Source of the DNA: Hyphomicrobiales bacterium
Lineage (GTDB): Bacteria; Pseudomonadota; Alphaproteobacteria; Rhizobiales; Rhizobiaceae
Length of the DNA stretch: 62,769 nt
Direction: 5' to 3'
Assembly (NCBI GenBank): GCA_026400435.1
Contig: JAPLOZ010000022.1
Span: 1 to 62,769 of the forward strand
Shown: piece after piece, positions 43,284 through 52,494 of the stretch
Layout of the letters: every line of letters starts with the position of its first letter
How positions within the stretch are numbered: position 1 is the stretch's first letter
Translations under genes and position numbers: made by a program
The notes under the pieces: model-generated
What the model saw: the letters and a program-made list of their open reading frames with translations, nothing else
Databases searched by the model: none
Told to the model about the DNA's origin: nothing

Positions 43284-44471
43284 ATGGTTTACGCAACCGG
43301 CGACAAGATCGGTCCCCGCCGCCTGCGGGTTGGCATGGTGGGAGGCGGACGCAACGCATTCATTGGCGCCGTCCACAGGATGGCGATACGGCTAGACGAC
43401 CGTGCCGACCTTGTGGCCGGGGCGCTGTCCTCGGACCCGGAAAACGCGCGACTGTCGGGCATCGACATCGGCATCGCCGGGGAACGTGCCTATTCCGATT
43501 TTCGCGAGATGGCGAAGGCCGAGGCCAGCCGCGCCGACGGCATCGAAGCGATCGTGATTGTCACACCCAACCACATGCACGCGCCCGTCGCGCGCGCCTT
43601 CCTCGAAGCCGGCATCGATGTCATCTGCGACAAGCCGCTGTCCGCGACGCTGCGGGAGGCGGAAGAACTTGCCGCGCTGGCAAAGGCGTCCGGCCTCGTT
43701 TTCGCTGTCACGCTGAACAACACCGGCTATGCGATGGTGCGGCACGCGCGCGAACTGGTGGCGTCGGGAGCGCTCGGCGCTATCCGCATCGTGCGGGCCG
43801 AATACATCCAGGACTGGCTGACGCTGCCGATCGACGCCGACGGCCAGAAGCAGGCCGAGTGGCGCACCGACCCGGCGCGCGCGGGCCGCTCCGCGTGCCT
43901 TGCCGACATTGGCGTCCATGCATTCAGCCTGGCGCATTTCGTGTCGGGAATAGCGCCGTCCGAAGTGGCCGCCGACCTCACCACATTTGTTCCCGGCCGC
44001 AGGCTCGACGACAACGCCCATGTGTTGATGCGCTACGCCTCGGGAGCCAGGGGCGTGCTGGTCGCGAGCCAGGTCTCGCCGGGCAACTACAACCGCCTGT
44101 CGGTCAAGGTCTATGGCGAAAAGGCCGGATTGGAGTGGCACGGTCACGAGCCGGAATATCTGCGCTTCTGCGAATTGGGCAAACCTCACGTAATCTTGAC
44201 CAGGGGCGGGGCGGAGGTAGGCGGCGAGGCGGCGAGGGTGTCGCGCATGCCGGCCGAGCACCCGGAAGGCTATGTCGAGGGGTTCGCAAACCTTTACCGC
44301 GATGCGATTGCGCTGATTTCCGCGCGCCGTGGCGGGCAGCCGGCCGGGGCCAGCGTTTCGTCGCAGGTGCCATCCATCGAGGACGGGCTGCTCGGGATGC
44401 GCTTTATAGAGGCCTCCGTGGACAGCCACGAGGCAGGAGGCATCTGGACACCTGTCGCGACGCGACGCTAG
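43284..44471 (+). CDS. Gfo/Idh/MocA-family oxidoreductase 3
   Basis: A 395-residue dehydrogenase with all expected features: Rossmann LRVGMVGGGRNAFIGAVHRM, DKP lysine motif (VICDKPLSATLREAEEL), and ACLADIGVHAFSLAHF carrying the catalytic Asp/His. Of the three paralogues in this cluster it is the most canonical. First gene of the transporter operon: the binding-protein gene follows after 77 bases. Likely oxidises the imported sugar or polyol. Confidence 0.88.
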   Translation: MVYATGDKIGPRRLRVGMVGGGRNAFIGAVHRMAIRLDDRADLVAGALSSDPENARLSGIDIGIAGERAYSDFREMAKAEASRADGIEAIVIVTPNHMHAPVARAFLEAGIDVICDKPLSATLREAEELAALAKASGLVFAVTLNNTGYAMVRHARELVASGALGAIRIVRAEYIQDWLTLPIDADGQKQAEWRTDPARAGRSACLADIGVHAFSLAHFVSGIAPSEVAADLTTFVPGRRLDDNAHVLMRYASGARGVLVASQVSPGNYNRLSVKVYGEKAGLEWHGHEPEYLRFCELGKPHVILTRGGAEVGGEAARVSRMPAEHPEGYVEGFANLYRDAIALISARRGGQPAGASVSSQVPSIEDGLLGMRFIEASVDSHEAGGIWTPVATRR

Positions 44472-44548
44472 AACTTTTTTCCAAAACCGGTGCGCCTGAC
44501 GGCTCGTGCAGAGGACCAGGCGTGAAACGTTCAAACAGGGAGAAGGCT

Positions 44549-45574
44549 ATGAAGAAGTTGACGAGGATCGGGCTGGCGGCGATTGGCGCCACCATGCTCG
44601 CGAGCGCGGGTTACGCGCAGGAATACACCATCGGCGTATCCAACACCGTTCAGGGCAACGGCTGGCGCGAAGAGATGATCTGCGCAATCAAGGCGCAGGC
44701 ATTGGCATCGGGCAAGGTCGCCAAGCTCAACATCGCACATCGCAACACCGACGCCGCGGGCCAGCTCGAGGACCTGCGCAACCTCATCAGCGCCAAGGTC
44801 AACGCCATCGTCGTCAATCCGGCCGATCCGGCCGGCATTCAGGCGGCGCTCAAGGAAGCCACCGACGCTGGCATCGTTGTCGTGGCCGTCGACCAGGCAG
44901 TCACCGAGCCGTCGGCCTACATCATCTCGAACAACCAGGAACAGTACGCCTATCTTGGCGCCAAGTGGCTGTTCGAAACGATGGGCGGCAAGGGCAGCGT
45001 CGTCTACATGCGCGGCGCAGCCGGCGCATCTGCCGACAGCGATCGCGACAAAGGCTTCAAGAAGGCGCTCGCCGAATTTCCTGACGTGAAGGTGGCGCAG
45101 GAAGTGTTCACCGGCTGGCAGCAGGACCAGGGCAAGCAGCAGATCCTCGACTACATCGCAACCGGCGTTCCGTTCGACGGCATCTGGACTTCTGGCATCG
45201 ACAACGTGATCGTCGATGCGCTGGTCGAGAGCCAGGCGAAGCTGGTGCCGGTCGTCGGCGCCGACAATGCCGGCTTCGTCGGCCAGTTGAACTCGGTCGC
45301 GGGCCTCAAGGGCGCGGCGGTGACGAACCCCGGCTCGATCGGCGGTGCGGGCGTGACGCTGGCGCTGCAGATCCTCGAAGGCAAGAAGCCTGCGCAGCAG
45401 ACCGTGCTGGTGGAGCCTGCGTTGTGGGAGAACGTCACCGACGCCGGCAAGGAGCAGTTGAAGGCGGCTGCCGACCCTTCGCTGTCGCCTGAATGGCCCG
45501 TGTCGATCTCGATCAATGATTGGACTTCCTACACCAAGGATCAGATCGTCGCCTGCAAGGGCCCTGGCGAGTAA
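44549..45574 (+). CDS. Sugar ABC importer substrate-binding protein (ribose/inositol class)
   Basis: A 341-residue periplasmic binding protein of the Peripla_BP_4 class. Signal peptide about 1-23 (ending ASAGYAQE); mature part YTIGVSNTVQGNGWREEM, then ISAKVNAIVVNPADPAGIQ and VVVAVDQAVTEPSAY, as in RbsB-like proteins. AGGGAGA lies about six bases before the ATG at 44549. Pairs with the RbsA/RbsC-type genes downstream. The ligand is unknown; pentoses, inositols and related polyols are usual for this class. Confidence 0.92.
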   Translation: MKKLTRIGLAAIGATMLASAGYAQEYTIGVSNTVQGNGWREEMICAIKAQALASGKVAKLNIAHRNTDAAGQLEDLRNLISAKVNAIVVNPADPAGIQAALKEATDAGIVVVAVDQAVTEPSAYIISNNQEQYAYLGAKWLFETMGGKGSVVYMRGAAGASADSDRDKGFKKALAEFPDVKVAQEVFTGWQQDQGKQQILDYIATGVPFDGIWTSGIDNVIVDALVESQAKLVPVVGADNAGFVGQLNSVAGLKGAAVTNPGSIGGAGVTLALQILEGKKPAQQTVLVEPALWENVTDAGKEQLKAAADPSLSPEWPVSISINDWTSYTKDQIVACKGPGE

Positions 45575-45652
45575 GTCGTCCAACCTGAACTTGAGCGCGG
45601 GGGCGACGGGCATTGCCTGCCGTCCCCGTTCCTTGAATGAGACAAGCTTGAA

Positions 45653-47191
45653 GTGACGAAACAACCGCTCCTCGATGCTACCGGCGTGGCCAAGCGATAC
45701 GGCGCCGTGGCCGCGCTGAAGAACGCGTCACTCTCCCTGCTGCCCGGCGAGGTGCACGCCTTGATGGGCGCCAACGGCGCCGGCAAGTCGACGCTCGTCA
45801 AGATTTTGACCGGCGCCATCTCGGCAAACTCTGGCCGCATTCTGCTGCGTGGCGAGGAGCGCGACATCCGTTCGCCGGCCAACGCGCGGCGGGCCGGCCT
45901 GGTGCCGGTCTACCAGGAACCGTCGCTGATCCCCGATCTCGACATCTTGTCCAACCTTCGCCTGACGCGGACGCCGGTCGAGCCTTTCAGGGAATGGGTC
46001 CGCGAACTTGGCGTTCCCGACCTCGACCTTCGCGAGACCGCCCGCGACGTGCCGCTGGCCATCCAGCGCGTGCTCGACCTGGCGCGCGCGCTGGCGGTCG
46101 AGCCGGACGTCCTGTTGCTCGACGAGATGACCGCCGCGCTGCCGGCCAACCTTGCCGAGCGGGTGCTCGATGTCGTCAGGCGGCAGAGCAAGACCGGCCG
46201 TTCGGTCATTTTCATTTCACATCGCTTTGTCGAGATCGCCGCGCTCTGCGACCGCGCGACCGTGCTGCGCGATGGCGAGACGGTCGGCGTTGTCGACATA
46301 GCGCCGGGCGTGGAGGAGCGCATTGTCGAGCTGATGCTCGGCGCCAAGGTCGACAAGCGGCGTGCCGCGCAAACGCGCTCCGGCCCCGAAGCCCGGCCCG
46401 AAGGGCGCACGCGCATTGCAGTGCGCAGCCTCAGGGTAGGCGCCAAGCTGCATGACGTTTCCTTCGACCTCAGGGACGGCGAGGTGGCCGGCGTCGTCGC
46501 GCTGGAAGGACAGGGGCAGGACGAACTCTTTGCAGCGCTGGCCGGATCGATCAAGCCCGACGGCGGGATCATTGAAGTCGATGGGCAGGCCGTCAGGTTC
46601 ACGCACCCCGCCGATGCGATCGAAGCCGGCATCGCTTATGTGCCTGGCGACCGCACCGAGGCGCTGGCGATGCAGCAGTCGGTCCGCGAGAACATCGCAT
46701 TGCCGTTTTCCGCCGTTTTCCGGAACTGGGGGCCAATAAACCGCCGGCGCGAAGACGCGGCGGTGCAAAGCGCTATCGAGCGGCTGCAGATCGACACGCG
46801 CGCACAGCGCGAGGTGCAGCGCCTGTCGGGCGGCAACCAGCAGAAGGTCACGATAGCGCGCTGGATCGCCGCGGATGCGCGCACGCTTTTGTGCTTCGAT
46901 CCGACGCGCGGCATCGATGTCGGCACCAAGCAGGAAATCTATAAGCTGCTGCGCCAGCTTGCCGATCAGGGCAAGTCGATCCTCTTCTACACCTCCGAAC
47001 TCGAGGAAATTCAGCTGGTCTGCGACCGCGCCATCGTCATTTTCGGCGGGCGTGTCGTCGATGTCCTGCCGGTCGGCATCGCCGACGAGGCGGCGCTGAC
47101 GCGCGCTGCCTACGGCTTGCCCCGAGACGCCAGTGCCGACGTCGGGATACTCGCGCATCATGCGGCTTCGGACAGGGCGGTGACGCCATGA
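45653..47191 (+). CDS. Sugar ABC importer ATPase (RbsA-type, two domains)
   Basis: A 512-residue fused ATPase, GTG start. Domain 1: Walker A GANGAGKST, Walker B VLLLDEMTAALP. Domain 2: degenerate A-loop EGQGQDELF, signature LSGGNQQKVTIARWI and FDPTRGIDVGTKQEIY, the stretch that identifies RbsA/MglA/XylG proteins. Its stop overlaps permease 1 by four bases. The 78-base leader before it shows no clear motif. Confidence 0.93.
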   Translation: MTKQPLLDATGVAKRYGAVAALKNASLSLLPGEVHALMGANGAGKSTLVKILTGAISANSGRILLRGEERDIRSPANARRAGLVPVYQEPSLIPDLDILSNLRLTRTPVEPFREWVRELGVPDLDLRETARDVPLAIQRVLDLARALAVEPDVLLLDEMTAALPANLAERVLDVVRRQSKTGRSVIFISHRFVEIAALCDRATVLRDGETVGVVDIAPGVEERIVELMLGAKVDKRRAAQTRSGPEARPEGRTRIAVRSLRVGAKLHDVSFDLRDGEVAGVVALEGQGQDELFAALAGSIKPDGGIIEVDGQAVRFTHPADAIEAGIAYVPGDRTEALAMQQSVRENIALPFSAVFRNWGPINRRREDAAVQSAIERLQIDTRAQREVQRLSGGNQQKVTIARWIAADARTLLCFDPTRGIDVGTKQEIYKLLRQLADQGKSILFYTSELEEIQLVCDRAIVIFGGRVVDVLPVGIADEAALTRAAYGLPRDASADVGILAHHAASDRAVTP

Positions 47192-48162
47192 CCCGTCTGT
47201 TGCGAAACAACGGCTGGGTTGTCGGCCTCTCGATACTGCTGGTCGTGCTTTTCGTCGCGACCCGGATCATTCAGCCGCAATACGGTGCCGGCGACTTCGG
47301 CTCGCTGGTGCGCGCGGTGCTCCCCTACGCATTCGCGGTGGCCGCGCAGACCGTCGTGGTGATCGCCGGCGGCATCGACCTGTCGGTCGCCGCCATGATG
47401 GCGCTGACAAGCGTGACGGCTGCATCGATGATGGCTGGGGCCAGCGAGGAATACGCGCTGTTCGTCGTTCCCTTCGTGCTGGCGATGGGTTTTACGCTCG
47501 GCGCGGTCAACGGCCTGCTGATCGTGGTGACCCGCGTGCCCGACATCGTCGTGACGCTGGCGACGCTTTTCATTCTGCAGGGCGCGGCATTGCTGGTGCT
47601 GGATGCACCCGGCGGCGGCATCGCGGAATGGCTGAAAAACCTCATCGTCGGCACCGTGCCGATATCCGGCATTCCTGACACCATCGACGCATGGATCCCG
47701 AAGGCGCTGCTGCTTCTGGGCGTGCTTCTCTGCATTGTCTGGATACCGCTCAGACGCTCGCGGCTCGGCCTTTCGATCTACGCGATCGGTTCAAACCAGC
47801 TCGCGGCCTTCCGCAGCGGCGTTCCCGTCGCACGCACCAAGATCATGGCATATGCAATCGCCGGGCTGTTCGCGGCCATGGGCGGCATTTCGCTGACCAT
47901 GAGCACGGGCATCGGCGCGCCCATCCCCGGCCCGTACCTGCTCGCCAGCGTCGCTGCGGTGGTGCTGGGGGGTGTTGCGCTTGGCGGCGGCAAGGGTGGG
48001 CTGCTCGGCCCGATCATCGCCGTGTTCGTGCTCAGACTGCTCAGGACCGATCTGACGTTGCTTGCCATCGATCCCAACGTCACCGCCATCGTCGAAGGGA
48101 CGATCATGGTCGTGGTCGTCATGTTCGGTGCGTTCATCACCATGCGGAGCCGTTCGTCATGA
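47188..48162 (+). CDS. Sugar ABC importer permease 1 (RbsC-type)
   Basis: A 324-residue membrane protein with VIAGGIDLSVAAMMALTSV, the GGIDLS signature of RbsC permeases, and IYAIGSNQLAAFRSGVPV as the ATPase-coupling segment. Two distinct RbsC-type permeases follow each other here, so the pore may be heterodimeric. Confidence 0.92.
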   Translation: MTRLLRNNGWVVGLSILLVVLFVATRIIQPQYGAGDFGSLVRAVLPYAFAVAAQTVVVIAGGIDLSVAAMMALTSVTAASMMAGASEEYALFVVPFVLAMGFTLGAVNGLLIVVTRVPDIVVTLATLFILQGAALLVLDAPGGGIAEWLKNLIVGTVPISGIPDTIDAWIPKALLLLGVLLCIVWIPLRRSRLGLSIYAIGSNQLAAFRSGVPVARTKIMAYAIAGLFAAMGGISLTMSTGIGAPIPGPYLLASVAAVVLGGVALGGGKGGLLGPIIAVFVLRLLRTDLTLLAIDPNVTAIVEGTIMVVVVMFGAFITMRSRSS

Positions 48163-49145
48163 CGCTCGCCACCACGACGCCCGAAGCCGCGCCGCTGGGA
48201 CGGCGCATCAAGCGGTTCATGAGCGACTATCCCATCGTGCCGTTGCTGGTGCTGCTGATCCTTTTGGTGCTGGTGCTGCAGATCCTGAGCCCAGGCATCG
48301 TCAACCAGCGCTGGATCGCCAACACCGTGAAGTTCGCGATACCGCTTGCCCTGCTTGCCGGGGCGCAGACGATGGTCATGCTGACCGGCGGCATCGATCT
48401 CTCCGTGGGAACAGTGGCTACCATGGCGGGCTTCATCGTCGCCACGCAGACGGTCGACCACCCTGCTGGCTTGGCGATGGCGATTGCGCTCGTTCCCGCC
48501 CTGATCATCGGCTTCACCAACGGCATCGGCGTCGGCGTCTTCCGTGTCCATCCCCTCATCATGACGCTTGGCACAAGCCTGATCGGCGTGGGCTTCCTGC
48601 AGGTCTACCAGCGCACCGTCATTTCCGCCGGCACGAAATATCCGGACTTTCTTGTCTGGCTCGGCACGGGGATCACCTGGGGTTTCCCCAACGCGCTCGT
48701 GCTGTTCGTTCCGGTGGCCGTGCTGCTCATCTTCATCCAGCGCCGCACCGGCTTTGGCCGTCTGCTCTATGCCATCGGCGACAATGAACGCGCGACGCGG
48801 CTTGCCGGCGTGAAGTACTGGCAGGTCATCCTGGCGCTCTACATGCTCTCCAGCGTGCTTGCCGGCATCATGGGGCTGCTCTACGTCGGGCTTATCAAGG
48901 CGGCCTCGCTTTCGTTGGCCGAGCCGCTGGTGCTGCCCTCGGTTGCAGCGGCCGTCATCGGCGGCACGTCGATCTTCGGAGGCCGGGGCGGCTACACCGG
49001 CACGATCGTCGGCGCGCTGATCCTCACGGTGCTGACAACGTTGCTGACCATCCTGCAGATGCCGGAAGGGGCGCGGCGCATCCTTTTCGGCGCTATCGTG
49101 CTGCTCGTCACGGCGGCCTATCTCAGGATTATTGAAGACCGGTAG
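48159..49145 (+). CDS. Sugar ABC importer permease 2 (RbsC-type)
   Basis: A 328-residue membrane protein. MLTGGIDLSVGTVATMAGF and LYAIGDNERATRLAGVKYW are the family signatures. Overlaps permease 1 by four bases; the long frame upstream is a shadow of permease 1. Last gene of the plus-strand sugar operon, followed by a long intergenic palindrome. Confidence 0.92.
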   Translation: MTLATTTPEAAPLGRRIKRFMSDYPIVPLLVLLILLVLVLQILSPGIVNQRWIANTVKFAIPLALLAGAQTMVMLTGGIDLSVGTVATMAGFIVATQTVDHPAGLAMAIALVPALIIGFTNGIGVGVFRVHPLIMTLGTSLIGVGFLQVYQRTVISAGTKYPDFLVWLGTGITWGFPNALVLFVPVAVLLIFIQRRTGFGRLLYAIGDNERATRLAGVKYWQVILALYMLSSVLAGIMGLLYVGLIKAASLSLAEPLVLPSVAAAVIGGTSIFGGRGGYTGTIVGALILTVLTTLLTILQMPEGARRILFGAIVLLVTAAYLRIIEDR

Positions 49146-49178
49146 TCGTTTCGTAGTGGGTAGGTGCTACGCGGACGC

Positions 49179-49280
49179 CGTCATCTGCGGGCTTGTCCCG
49201 AGGATCTGCTGACGGTCGCGAGTGTCATGCTATCCACCTTGCTTGCGCGGCAGACCCTCGGGACAAGCCCGAGGGTGACG
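49179..49280. repeat. Long rhizobial inverted repeat (CTTGTCCCGAGG core)
   Basis: Two 31-base arms (49179-49209 and 49250-49280) are reverse complements with about four mismatches, around a 40-base loop. The core GGGCTTGTCCCGAGG is perfectly conserved. It fills the gap between convergent genes, where it could end both transcripts. The element type is known from many rhizobial genomes. Confidence 0.7.
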
Positions 49281-49311
49281 CTGAGCCTAGGGCAGCGTTG
49301 GCGACCATTGT

Positions 49312-50175
49312 TCAGCGCTTCTTCGATCCAGCCTGAGGATTGCGATAGCCGAGGCTCATCACCAGGGTCTGGCAGAGCACCATCGCAGGCACCTGGCTGC
49401 GGAAATGCCCGAGCCGCCCTTCCTTCACGTAGAGGACGTGGCTTGCCAGCGACGCCACCGGGCTGAGTTCGTTGTCGGTGATGGCAAGGACGGTGCGGCC
49501 GGCCGCGTGAGCCTTGCGCGCGAGTTCCACGGTTTCCGGCGTATAGTCGTCGAAGGTAATGACCAGCAGTGCATCGTCTGCATCCATTGCAGCAAGTTGC
49601 TCGGCACGCATCGCGCCGAGGTTATCGAGCAGGAAGGCGCGCTTCCCGATCCGCGACAGGCCGTAGTAGGTGTAGCTCCCGACGCCGAAAGCACCGCGCG
49701 CGGCGGCGATGTGCACGGCCTTCGCTGCCTGAAGCGCATCGATGAACGGCTCAAGAGCCGCGCCGGCGACGTCCTCTCGAAGCCGCAGCAGGGCGTCGAA
49801 CGCAGCCTGGATGAAAGTTTCTGCAACCTGGTGAGGATTGCCGAGGTCGCTCGTCGCGGCAGGAGCGAGTTCGCGGTTCACCGCCCGGAGGCGGTCGGCA
49901 TAGGACATGCGCGGACCGAGCAGCCGCTGCTTGAACATTGCCTGCAGCGAAGCAAAACCCTCGAAGCCGAGTTCCTTGGAGAAGCGCGTGATCGCCGAGG
50001 GCGGCACGCCCGCGCGCCGCGCGATCTCCACAATGGTGAAGATCGCCGCGTCCTCGGGGTTGTTGAGCAGATACTGGGCGACCTGCTGGAGGCGGCGGCT
50101 GAGCGACGGCTTTTGCGCCATCAGCGTGGCGACGAACTCGCCATAGTCGCGTGTGCTGTCGGCGTCCTCGGTCAC
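49312..50175 (-). CDS. RpiR/MurR-family regulator (HTH plus SIS domain)
   Basis: A 287-residue sugar-responsive regulator. The N-terminal RpiR helix-turn-helix (about 15-90) includes IVEIARRAGVPPSAITRFSKELGFEGF. The SIS phosphosugar-binding domain (about 130-260) includes AAARGAFGVGSYTYYGLSRIG and VITFDDYTPETVELARKAHAAG. It is the last gene of the SDR/dehydrogenase operon. It presumably controls its own operon and the plus-strand ABC operon through the two TTTC..GAAA inverted repeats. Confidence 0.92.
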   Translation of the reverse strand: MTEDADSTRDYGEFVATLMAQKPSLSRRLQQVAQYLLNNPEDAAIFTIVEIARRAGVPPSAITRFSKELGFEGFASLQAMFKQRLLGPRMSYADRLRAVNRELAPAATSDLGNPHQVAETFIQAAFDALLRLREDVAGAALEPFIDALQAAKAVHIAAARGAFGVGSYTYYGLSRIGKRAFLLDNLGAMRAEQLAAMDADDALLVITFDDYTPETVELARKAHAAGRTVLAITDNELSPVASLASHVLYVKEGRLGHFRSQVPAMVLCQTLVMSLGYRNPQAGSKKR

Positions 50176-50202
50176 GCAGTTCTCCCTTGCTGCGCGGTCA
50201 TG

Positions 50203-51696
50203 TTAACGCGCCGCAATCGGTTCGGCCATTGCGCCGTGCAACGTCGTCGCCACTCCTCCCGAAAGCAGCGCGTGCGCGCCTGAAGCGATGCGTACGGCAA
50301 AGGCGGCATCACCGCCAAGCGCGTCGCCGAAGACGGCGCGGTTGGCGACGAACAGCCTGGTGAAGGCCTCGATGCCGCCGGACGACCGCCGCGCGATGTC
50401 GGCGACAAAAGGCATCAGCGGATCGCTCGCCTGCCACGCGTCGCCGAAAGTTGGCTGCGACTTTGCGAGATACGCGACCCAGCCGGCGACTGCCATTTCG
50501 AGCGTTGGGGAGGCGAGCCCCTTCGCCATGCGTTCGCGCAGCGGCTGGAGAATACGCTGGTTGATCTTCTGTGAGCCGTCCGTCGCGATCTGGTGGTTGG
50601 AATGGCGTATCGCGGGGTTGGCAAGCCGCGAGAGCGTGAGCGCCAGGTAGGGTTCGACCTCCATGCCCGGAACATGCGGCAGCACGGTCGCAGACTCCGC
50701 GAGTATCATGCGGCTCACGAAGCTCTTCAGCAGCGGGTCCGCAACGTCATCGCAGGTGGTGCCCAGTCGCGACAGCGCGCCCAGATACGAGAGCGCGCTC
50801 TGGCAGGCGTTCAGCACCCGCATCTTGATGAATTCATAGGGCTCGACATCGCTGACGAACTCGGCGCCGGCGACGTCCCATCGGGGGCGGGGGCGGTTGA
50901 AGTCGTCTTCCAGAACCCATTGCCGGAACGGTTCGCCGACAACGACGCCTTCGTCGTGAAAGCCGGTCAGCTCTTGCGCGCGCTCGATATCCTGCGGGCG
51001 GGTCGCCGGCACGATGCGGTCCACCATGGTGGAAGGAAAGCGCACATTGTCTGCGATCCAGCCTGCCAGATGCTTGTCGGCTGCCTCGGCAAAACTGGCA
51101 ACGACGGTCTGGAGAATGCGCCCGTTGCCGGGGATGTTGTCGCAGGAGACTAGGGTCACCGGCGCGTCTGCCGCCATTCTACGCGAGAGCAGGTCCGCGA
51201 GGAAACCCGGCAGCGACTGCCTGCCAGACTTGCGTGCGAGATCGTCGACGATTTCCGTCCGTCCCCAATCGATCTCGCCGCTTGCCGGAACGTGGCAGTA
51301 TCCCTTTTCCGTGACCGTCATGGTGATGACGTCGATGCCGGGGTCGGCCAGAGCTGCGAGCGCCCGTCCGCGATCACGTTCGGCATCCAGCACCTGCCTG
51401 ATTGAGCCGACGACGCGCGCTTCGACCTTGTCGCCCTCGACCAGCAGACGCGTATAGAGCCCGTCCTGGGCGGCGAGCTGCCCCTCGATCGATGGTGGCC
51501 GCAGGTTGACGCCGATCTCGGCCCTGTCATCCGCGCCGGCTTCCAGCGCGTCTTCCGTATATTCGGCCTGATGGCAGCGATGGAAAGCGCCAACGCCAAT
51601 GTGCGCCAGGCCGATCCGCGTGGCTGCACGATCGAATGCAGGAGCCCTGACGCGTTTGTGCGAGGACTGAATGGTCTCGCTGCTCAGGCGCTTCAT
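50203..51696 (-). CDS. Mannitol-dehydrogenase-family polyol/hexuronate dehydrogenase, altered catalytic motif
   Basis: A 497-residue NAD-dependent enzyme of the mannitol 2-dehydrogenase/fructuronate reductase family. The N-terminal domain has RIGLAHIGVGAFHRCHQAEY, the nucleotide site, then VTLVSCDNIPGNG. The active-site helix reads YEFIKMRVLNACQSALSYLG. The family's catalytic K-x4-N-x2-H is here K-x4-N-x2-Q, read directly from a CAG codon, so the histidine is replaced. The enzyme might be weak, or might use a different substrate or proton relay. It begins one base after the SDR stop and precedes RpiR by 27 bases. Confidence 0.88.
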   Translation of the reverse strand: MKRLSSETIQSSHKRVRAPAFDRAATRIGLAHIGVGAFHRCHQAEYTEDALEAGADDRAEIGVNLRPPSIEGQLAAQDGLYTRLLVEGDKVEARVVGSIRQVLDAERDRGRALAALADPGIDVITMTVTEKGYCHVPASGEIDWGRTEIVDDLARKSGRQSLPGFLADLLSRRMAADAPVTLVSCDNIPGNGRILQTVVASFAEAADKHLAGWIADNVRFPSTMVDRIVPATRPQDIERAQELTGFHDEGVVVGEPFRQWVLEDDFNRPRPRWDVAGAEFVSDVEPYEFIKMRVLNACQSALSYLGALSRLGTTCDDVADPLLKSFVSRMILAESATVLPHVPGMEVEPYLALTLSRLANPAIRHSNHQIATDGSQKINQRILQPLRERMAKGLASPTLEMAVAGWVAYLAKSQPTFGDAWQASDPLMPFVADIARRSSGGIEAFTRLFVANRAVFGDALGGDAAFAVRIASGAHALLSGGVATTLHGAMAEPIAAR

Positions 51697-51697
51697 G

Positions 51698-52480
51698 TCA
51701 GTCTCTCGGCCCGACGACCGATTGCTCCTGGTCGATGAGCGCGCCGGTCATCGGCTCGGACGCAGGCGAGAGCAGGAAGATGGCAAGCCGTGCAACATCC
51801 TCCGGAGACAGAAGCCGGCCGAAGGGTTGTTGCGCGGCCTGCTCGGCAAGCCAGCCCGGGCCCTTGCCAAGCGTGTCGCCGTGCATCACCCGCTCGGCGG
51901 GGGTATCTGCCCAGCCCATGTTGATGCCGTTGATGCGGATGCGGTCGAAGCGGTGGGCGTGGGCGGCGTTCTTGGTGATCAGGGCCAGGGCCGCCTTGCT
52001 AGCCGAATAAACCGTCAGGTCGGTCGCGCCGCCATGCACGTTGATGGACAGGATGTTGACGATGGCGCCGGGTTTTTCGCGCGCGCGCATGTCGGCGATG
52101 GCGCGTTGCATCAAAAAGAATGGCGTCCTCGCGTTGACGGCATGGAGCTTGTCCCAGAGGGCGGGGGTGGCCGAGATCATCGAGCCCCGGTCGGTGAGGC
52201 CGGCGGCGTTGACCAGCGCGTCGATGCGGCCGAAATGCGCCAGCGCGGCGTCTGCCACGGCGTCGCTCGCTCCCGGTTCTGCAAAATCCGCAGCCGTAAA
52301 GTGTGCCTTTGTTCCATGCGCCTCGACCTCGGCGGCCACGGCTGCGCCGCGGCCAGCGTCGCGCCCGGTCAGCAAGATTGCGTCGGCGCCGTTGGTCGCG
52401 GCTTCAAGCGCGACAGCGCGGCCGACGCCCTGGGTGGCGCCTGTGACGACGAGGACGGAGCCGGCAAGGGAAAGGTTCAT
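51698..52480 (-). CDS. Short-chain dehydrogenase/reductase
   Basis: A 260-residue SDR: TGATQGVGRA (about 13-22) binds NAD(P), NAAG follows, the catalytic serine lies in NILSINVHGG, and YSASK gives the Tyr/Lys pair. ATG at 52480 (MNLSLAGSVLVVTG) was chosen; an extension upstream would run through the inverted-repeat operator. First gene of a three-gene operon with the mannitol-dehydrogenase-like enzyme and RpiR, so it probably oxidises the sugar or polyol imported by the neighbouring ABC system. Confidence 0.9.
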   Translation of the reverse strand: MNLSLAGSVLVVTGATQGVGRAVALEAATNGADAILLTGRDAGRGAAVAAEVEAHGTKAHFTAADFAEPGASDAVADAALAHFGRIDALVNAAGLTDRGSMISATPALWDKLHAVNARTPFFLMQRAIADMRAREKPGAIVNILSINVHGGATDLTVYSASKAALALITKNAAHAHRFDRIRINGINMGWADTPAERVMHGDTLGKGPGWLAEQAAQQPFGRLLSPEDVARLAIFLLSPASEPMTGALIDQEQSVVGPRD

Positions 52481-52494
52481 GTCGCGCAACTCAA

